From: Planctomycetota bacterium
GTDB taxonomy: Bacteria > Planctomycetota > B15-G4 > SIAN01
DNA length: 64,000 bases
Assembly: GCA_028289345.1 (NCBI GenBank)
Contig: JANQQL010000009.1
Location: 186,001 to 250,000, forward strand
Direction of reading: 5' to 3'
Shown here: positions 60,022 to 64,000 of the stretch, in pieces
Layout: the number at the start of each line of letters is the position of its first letter
How positions within the stretch are numbered: the stretch's first letter is position 1
Translations under genes and position numbers: made by a program
The notes under the pieces: generated by a model
Database searches by the model: none
Told to the model about the DNA's origin: nothing
Seen by the model: only the letters and a program-made list of their open reading frames with translations

Positions 60022-60325
60022 TGAAAGAAGAACAGAGAACACGAAGAAGAAGCAAGCGAGCTTCGAACTCGCCTCTTCCACGGAGATCGAGTCGCGTCAG
60101 GCCGATGTCGATGCACTGGTCGCCATCATCGAACCGGATCCCGAGTTCCGGCCCTACTTTCTCTCCGACGAAGCAAGCGTGTTTGAGGTCACCATGGACT
60201 CCGAGGAAGAAATCCTGGCTCGACTCACCGCCCGCATTGGCAAGGGCATCGATTTTTCTCTCCACGAACCACTTTGGCGCATCGTGGATCACCTCAATGC
60301 CACGCGGCCGGATTGGCGCAAGTGA
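60011..60325 (+). CDS. Hypothetical small protein coupled to the HD hydrolase
   Basis: A 104-residue protein starting at ATG 60011 inside the end of the HD gene. FELASSTEIESRQADVDALV, then IIEPDPEFRPYFLSDEASVF and EEILARLTARIGKGIDFSL. No family recognised; acidic and helical. Translational coupling suggests a functional link with the HD hydrolase. Confidence 0.68.
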   Translation: MGNDERRTENTKKKQASFELASSTEIESRQADVDALVAIIEPDPEFRPYFLSDEASVFEVTMDSEEEILARLTARIGKGIDFSLHEPLWRIVDHLNATRPDWRK

Positions 60326-60810
60326 CGTCGTTCGGCTGCGACCTCCGCTGCAAGCTCGCCGACCTGAGAGAGGAAGCAGTTCCAGCAACACCGAGGACCG
60401 TCGACCTCTGGCAGAGCGATCCGAGTCCGACGGTTCTTGCCGGAGGAAGGCATCCCTTCAACGTCACTCACCAGCGAACGCGCACGGCGCGATCGCTTTC
60501 AGGGACGCGAGGCACGAAAAGCAGGATTGGAGCACTTCTTCGGCCTGGACTTCGTCGTGGGCAGGGACTTCCTCCGAGAACGAGTTTTCCCATGCAACCA
60601 TCCTCGCCCCGGACGTCGCGATTCTTCGTAGCAAGCTCGTTCGGACGCGCCAGCAGACCTCGCGCGGATCTCCAATCTCGGATCGCCACGTCCATCACTT
60701 GCAAGTGCTGCAATCTCGAAACGACCGATGGCAGATCGTGAGCCACGGGATCTCTCAGGCGAAAGAGAAGCGCTGCAACGCTGTCGGAGAGCGACCCGAC
60801 CGAGGACCGG
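60326..60810. other. Intergenic stretch
   Basis: About 485 bases between two convergent genes. No coding frame with support, and no clear terminator hairpin was recognised for either side. Confidence 0.4.
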
Positions 60811-63681
60811 TCATTCCACGCGAGCGATGGGAAAGTCCACGAAGTTCGGAGGAAGCTGGGTGGTCGTGGTTTGGCTGCCTCCGGTCATGCCCCGAACTCG
60901 CTGAGAAACGTAGAGGTCCAGCTCCTTCACGGTGATGGCACCGTTTCCATCGAAGTCAGCGGGGCCCGAGAGCCCTTCGGTGAGGGCAAACGTGAAGGCG
61001 CCGTTCTCCCAATTCTCGGCCTCTCTGGAGACCGCGGTCCCCGAAGACGCAGAAAACGTCACTGAGTTACTGGGGCCCGTGCTTTCACGAGCCACGCGTG
61101 CCAAAGCCTCTTCTTCCTTCATGCTCGACAATGAGAAAAGCCGGCCGGAGCGACAGGTGTCGACAAAGAAAAGGGTGGGAATGGGCATCCTGGCACTTCG
61201 CCGGCGCACCTCATACCAGGCGAGGCCCTGCGCACTGATTCGCTCCAGGCTCCCCCCTCGGGGAACAAAGAAGTAATCGTCGCGCTTGCCCAAGGCACCG
61301 TGTCCCGCAAAGAACACGGCGGCCAAGTCCGCATCCTGCGCTTCTTCCTCGAGCCAATCGAGCCCGGCGACAATCTCTTGTCGATCCGGGTCTTCGAGCA
61401 CGCGAACTTTCGAGCGCTGGTAGGACGAAACTTGATCGAGCCGAGTGGCAAAATCACGGGCGTCCTTGCGAGCGTAGCGCAAGCTTCCCAGGGAGTCGTG
61501 ATAGGTGTCGACCCCGATCGCAAGGATCAGCAATGTGGACTGCTGTTCCACGGGCTTGGACTCGCGAACTTCCCTCCAAACCATCTCGCGCACAACCCGA
61601 TTGCTGACGCCCCCCGGGCCTCGCGCCAAGAACGTGACCTGACAGTCCCGCTCCGGCAGTTCGAGGTCAACAAGCTGGTTCTCGGCAACTCCCTCCCAAA
61701 GCCCGCCCTTCGTCGCGTCAAGGAGGGCTCGATCGCCGTCCACATAGGCCTCAATGCGTGAACCGTTCCGAGCCTCGGAAGGCAACAAGCGAAGCTGGAA
61801 AGTTACGTGGGGGCTCTCGAACGTCGAGAGAGGGCCATGGGAAGTCACGGAGAGAATCGGAGTCTCCTGACGCGGTCTGATCGCCGCGGCCCCCCCATTG
61901 GCGGATTTCGACAAGGCCAACCCTTCATCCAAACTTCCCAGGATGTGAGCGACGACACCCGGCCGATAGAGGGACTCATCCAAGTCGCCAGAATCGACCT
62001 GTCGCATCAACTTCTCGGGCTCGACCCCGACGGCACGGTGCATCGAAGGGGTGGAAGGCTGCCAAAACTGCCAACCGAAGAGAGACTCCGCTCCCCCCGA
62101 TCGCGCGTGATAGCCGCCAGGTGTCCACGCAACCCATCGCCGGCTCGAAGGGTGAACAAAGAGCGACAGCAGTTGCTCCCCGTCCCGCATTCGGTACCAG
62201 CGAATGGTCCCATCCGCATGTCCGGCCAGCACTAGGTTTCCCGAATCCGTGATCTGGGCCCAGTGCACCGGGGAGCTAACATCGACGGACCATTGACCGG
62301 TCCGACCCGGGCTCACCAGGATCAACGAGGTTCGACCTCCGATGACCTTCACCCGCCCGGTCGCATCGGTACAAGATCGCGTCGCCCCATCCCATCGGTC
62401 CTCGGAAAACCGAGTGGAACTCGAGTCAATGAACTCGACGGTCGCGTCATTGGCGGAAAACCGAATGCGTTGTTCGTGGCCGGACGTCGGGAAATACTCG
62501 ATCACTGTGCCATCGACGGAAACCAAGGGGGGATCGATTTGACGAAAATCCGTGCACTCCGGCCGTCGTTCGAAAACCAGGTCTCCGTCCTCATCAAGGA
62601 CGCCCCAGCTTCCGTCCACAGAAACGTAGACGGCCCCTCCATTTCGCAAGCCGTGGACGTCCGCAACCCATGCTCCCGGGACGAAGAGGTCATCCGCGCC
62701 GCCTCCCTCGTGGATGGACCAACGGCGAATGCGACCTCGGAGGCGCCCGGGCTCCGTATCCTCGTAGCGCGGGGCATACAGGTAGCGGCCATCTCCCGAC
62801 CAGGACAGATTGGCCTCGACGGCATGACCTTTCTCCGGCCCGGGCCCTGCATCAAGAGACATCAGCACCTGAAAGTCACGCGTCGCAAGCACCTGCACCT
62901 CGGTGCTGGATTCCTCGAACTTTCTCTGTTGCCACACCGCGATCCGGTCTCCACCAGGAGACCAGGAGAGCCCCACAGCCATGCGTCCCGGCTGGAGAAA
63001 GGATCTTCGCCACGCCGAAAATGACTCGTCACCCACCCATAAGGCGGGCTGACCGTTGCCGGCATTCCAAGTAAAGACGGCGAGCTGTCCGGCCCCGTCT
63101 CCTTTCACTCTGACCAGTTGTTCCGATCCGTCTCTAGAAAACGCGTGCTTGAGAGAGACCGCTGAGCCGGGAGGGGCGACTCGCTCGAGTGAATAGCAAC
63201 ACAGTTCGTGCCGTCGGAGATCGCCAGCAAAAACTCGCTCGCCATCGGCGCTCAGCTGAAACTTCCCGCGGACAAAGCCGCCACCCTTCACTGGCTGAAC
63301 TCGGTTTCCTCGCTCGTCCAAACTCACGCGGTACAAGCTCCTCTCACTCGCAGCGAGCAGAGTTCCAAAGCCAACCTCGACGTCCAGCGCTTGACCCAGC
63401 GGTTCCACGGGGACGGTGTCCAAGAGGGCGCCGGTGCGAAGAGACCAGAGACGCAACACTCCATCCCCGGAGCCGGTCATGACCAACGAGCGGTCCTCGT
63501 CGACCGCGACACTCGAAAACGGAGTGGAAGGATGGGCAAGGGTCAGCGCCAGGCGAGTCTCCAGGGCCGGCTCGGCAGGGGTCGCTGGCTGACTCTCTTC
63601 CGAAGGGGCACTCTCGCAAGCGGTGAGGAGAAGCACGGCCCACCACCTTCTTCCGAATGCCTGCTTGCGGCCCTTCCTCAC
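60811..63681 (-). CDS. Caspase-family lipoprotein with beta-propeller and EF-hand
   Basis: A 956-residue lipoprotein starting at GTG 63681 (overlaps the previous stop as GTGA) with signal RRWWAVLLLTACES, lipobox LLTAC. N-terminal half: WD40-like propeller (VAVDEDRSLVMTGSGDGVLR, LSWSPGGDRIAVW, LVLAGHADGTIRWYR). About residues 715-930: caspase/peptidase C14 domain with LLILAIGVDTYHDSLGSLRY, catalytic His in LAAVFFAGHGALG and Cys in PTLFFVDTCRSGRLF. C terminus: EF-hand DFDGNGAITVKELD. Bacterial orthocaspases with propeller sensors are linked to signalling and cell death; calcium may regulate it. Exported location is unusual for a death protease. Confidence 0.9.
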   Translation of the reverse strand: MRKGRKQAFGRRWWAVLLLTACESAPSEESQPATPAEPALETRLALTLAHPSTPFSSVAVDEDRSLVMTGSGDGVLRLWSLRTGALLDTVPVEPLGQALDVEVGFGTLLAASERSLYRVSLDERGNRVQPVKGGGFVRGKFQLSADGERVFAGDLRRHELCCYSLERVAPPGSAVSLKHAFSRDGSEQLVRVKGDGAGQLAVFTWNAGNGQPALWVGDESFSAWRRSFLQPGRMAVGLSWSPGGDRIAVWQQRKFEESSTEVQVLATRDFQVLMSLDAGPGPEKGHAVEANLSWSGDGRYLYAPRYEDTEPGRLRGRIRRWSIHEGGGADDLFVPGAWVADVHGLRNGGAVYVSVDGSWGVLDEDGDLVFERRPECTDFRQIDPPLVSVDGTVIEYFPTSGHEQRIRFSANDATVEFIDSSSTRFSEDRWDGATRSCTDATGRVKVIGGRTSLILVSPGRTGQWSVDVSSPVHWAQITDSGNLVLAGHADGTIRWYRMRDGEQLLSLFVHPSSRRWVAWTPGGYHARSGGAESLFGWQFWQPSTPSMHRAVGVEPEKLMRQVDSGDLDESLYRPGVVAHILGSLDEGLALSKSANGGAAAIRPRQETPILSVTSHGPLSTFESPHVTFQLRLLPSEARNGSRIEAYVDGDRALLDATKGGLWEGVAENQLVDLELPERDCQVTFLARGPGGVSNRVVREMVWREVRESKPVEQQSTLLILAIGVDTYHDSLGSLRYARKDARDFATRLDQVSSYQRSKVRVLEDPDRQEIVAGLDWLEEEAQDADLAAVFFAGHGALGKRDDYFFVPRGGSLERISAQGLAWYEVRRRSARMPIPTLFFVDTCRSGRLFSLSSMKEEEALARVARESTGPSNSVTFSASSGTAVSREAENWENGAFTFALTEGLSGPADFDGNGAITVKELDLYVSQRVRGMTGGSQTTTTQLPPNFVDFPIARVE

Positions 63682-64000
63682 GACGAGTTCTCCCGTTCGA
63701 CGAGCTCTTGGACAATCTTGGATTGGTGGGTGGCTCGCGCAGCCGCTCCGAACGCGTATGCCCAGGTCAGGAACGTGGCACAGAACGTGAAGACCAAAAA
63801 CAGGCCGGCGACCCAAATGCTCCACGTCGTCCACACAATGTGCATATCGGGCTCGTCGGGGACGTAGCACTTCATCGACAGCGCCAAGAGTGCCGGGCTC
63901 GAAACATCAGGGTGAGTCGCGACGAACTCACGGGCGCGTTCGGTCAAGGACCAGGGCTCCATGGCGAAGCCGATCTGGAACCGTTCCCCCGCGGGCGAGA
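63678..64000 (-). CDS. Membrane protein, 5' part outside window
   Basis: The frame is open to the right edge, so the N terminus is missing; 107 residues are visible. One membrane helix (IWVAGLFLVFTFCATFLTWA) lies near the C terminus, after SSPALLALSMKCYVPDEPD. The stop codon overlaps the GTG of the caspase gene (GTGA at 63678-63681), so the two belong to one operon and this protein may work with the caspase lipoprotein. No family recognised. Confidence 0.7.
   Translation of the reverse strand, partial: SPAGERFQIGFAMEPWSLTERAREFVATHPDVSSPALLALSMKCYVPDEPDMHIVWTTWSIWVAGLFLVFTFCATFLTWAYAFGAAARATHQSKIVQELVERENSS

Overview
The window reads as part of a high-GC, Gram-negative chromosome. Outer-membrane lipid-transport genes (mlaA and mlaC next to an RND/MMPL exporter), lipoprotein signals, a multiheme cytochrome c, a tricorn-type protease, a caspase/beta-propeller lipoprotein, a dockerin-like secreted protein and a parallel beta-helix secreted protein would fit a Planctomycetota-like or similar large-genome environmental bacterium. 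The phylum is an inference; there is no rRNA or tRNA to settle it.

Left part (1-22.7 kb) is ordinary chromosome: a HEAT-like fragment and a GNAT gene; a three-gene minus-strand operon mlaA-mlaC-MMPL with 4-bp overlaps; a second GNAT; a five-haem cytochrome; tricorn protease; GlcG/HbpS; NRDE and FIST genes; a type II toxin-antitoxin pair; an OmpR-type two-component system; and a DUF1028 secreted protein. An unusual composite microsatellite (22.94-23.11 kb) precedes the accessory region.

Middle part (23.8-36.2 kb) is the main discovery: a sedentary integron. A decayed, multiply frameshifted and C-terminally truncated integron integrase lies on the minus strand, next comes an attI-like GTTAGCC, and then a plus-strand array of gene cassettes separated by about a dozen 60-68-bp attC sites of one sequence family. 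The cassettes are rich in candidate anti-phage genes: a type II Thoeris pair (membrane-anchored macro ThsA and TIR ThsB) with an unknown gene in the same cassette, a SIR2-domain protein, a macro-TIR fusion, an FRG-domain protein, three proteins with HEPN-like RN-x3-H motifs, a cREC protein and a RelE-type toxin-antitoxin pair with a frameshifted toxin. A truncated IS110-family element abuts and interrupts attC sites.

Right part (36.2-64 kb) mixes chromosomal genes (serine hydrolase, dockerin-like protein, beta-helix protein, SGNH hydrolase, HD hydrolase, caspase protein) with many small unrelated plus-strand genes of DUF type, isolated or degenerate attC sites (40.7, 43.1, 51.5 kb), two further IS110 remnants and a diverged direct repeat. 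I read this as an eroded continuation of the cassette array. Because the integrase is dead, movement of cassettes would need an integrase supplied from elsewhere.
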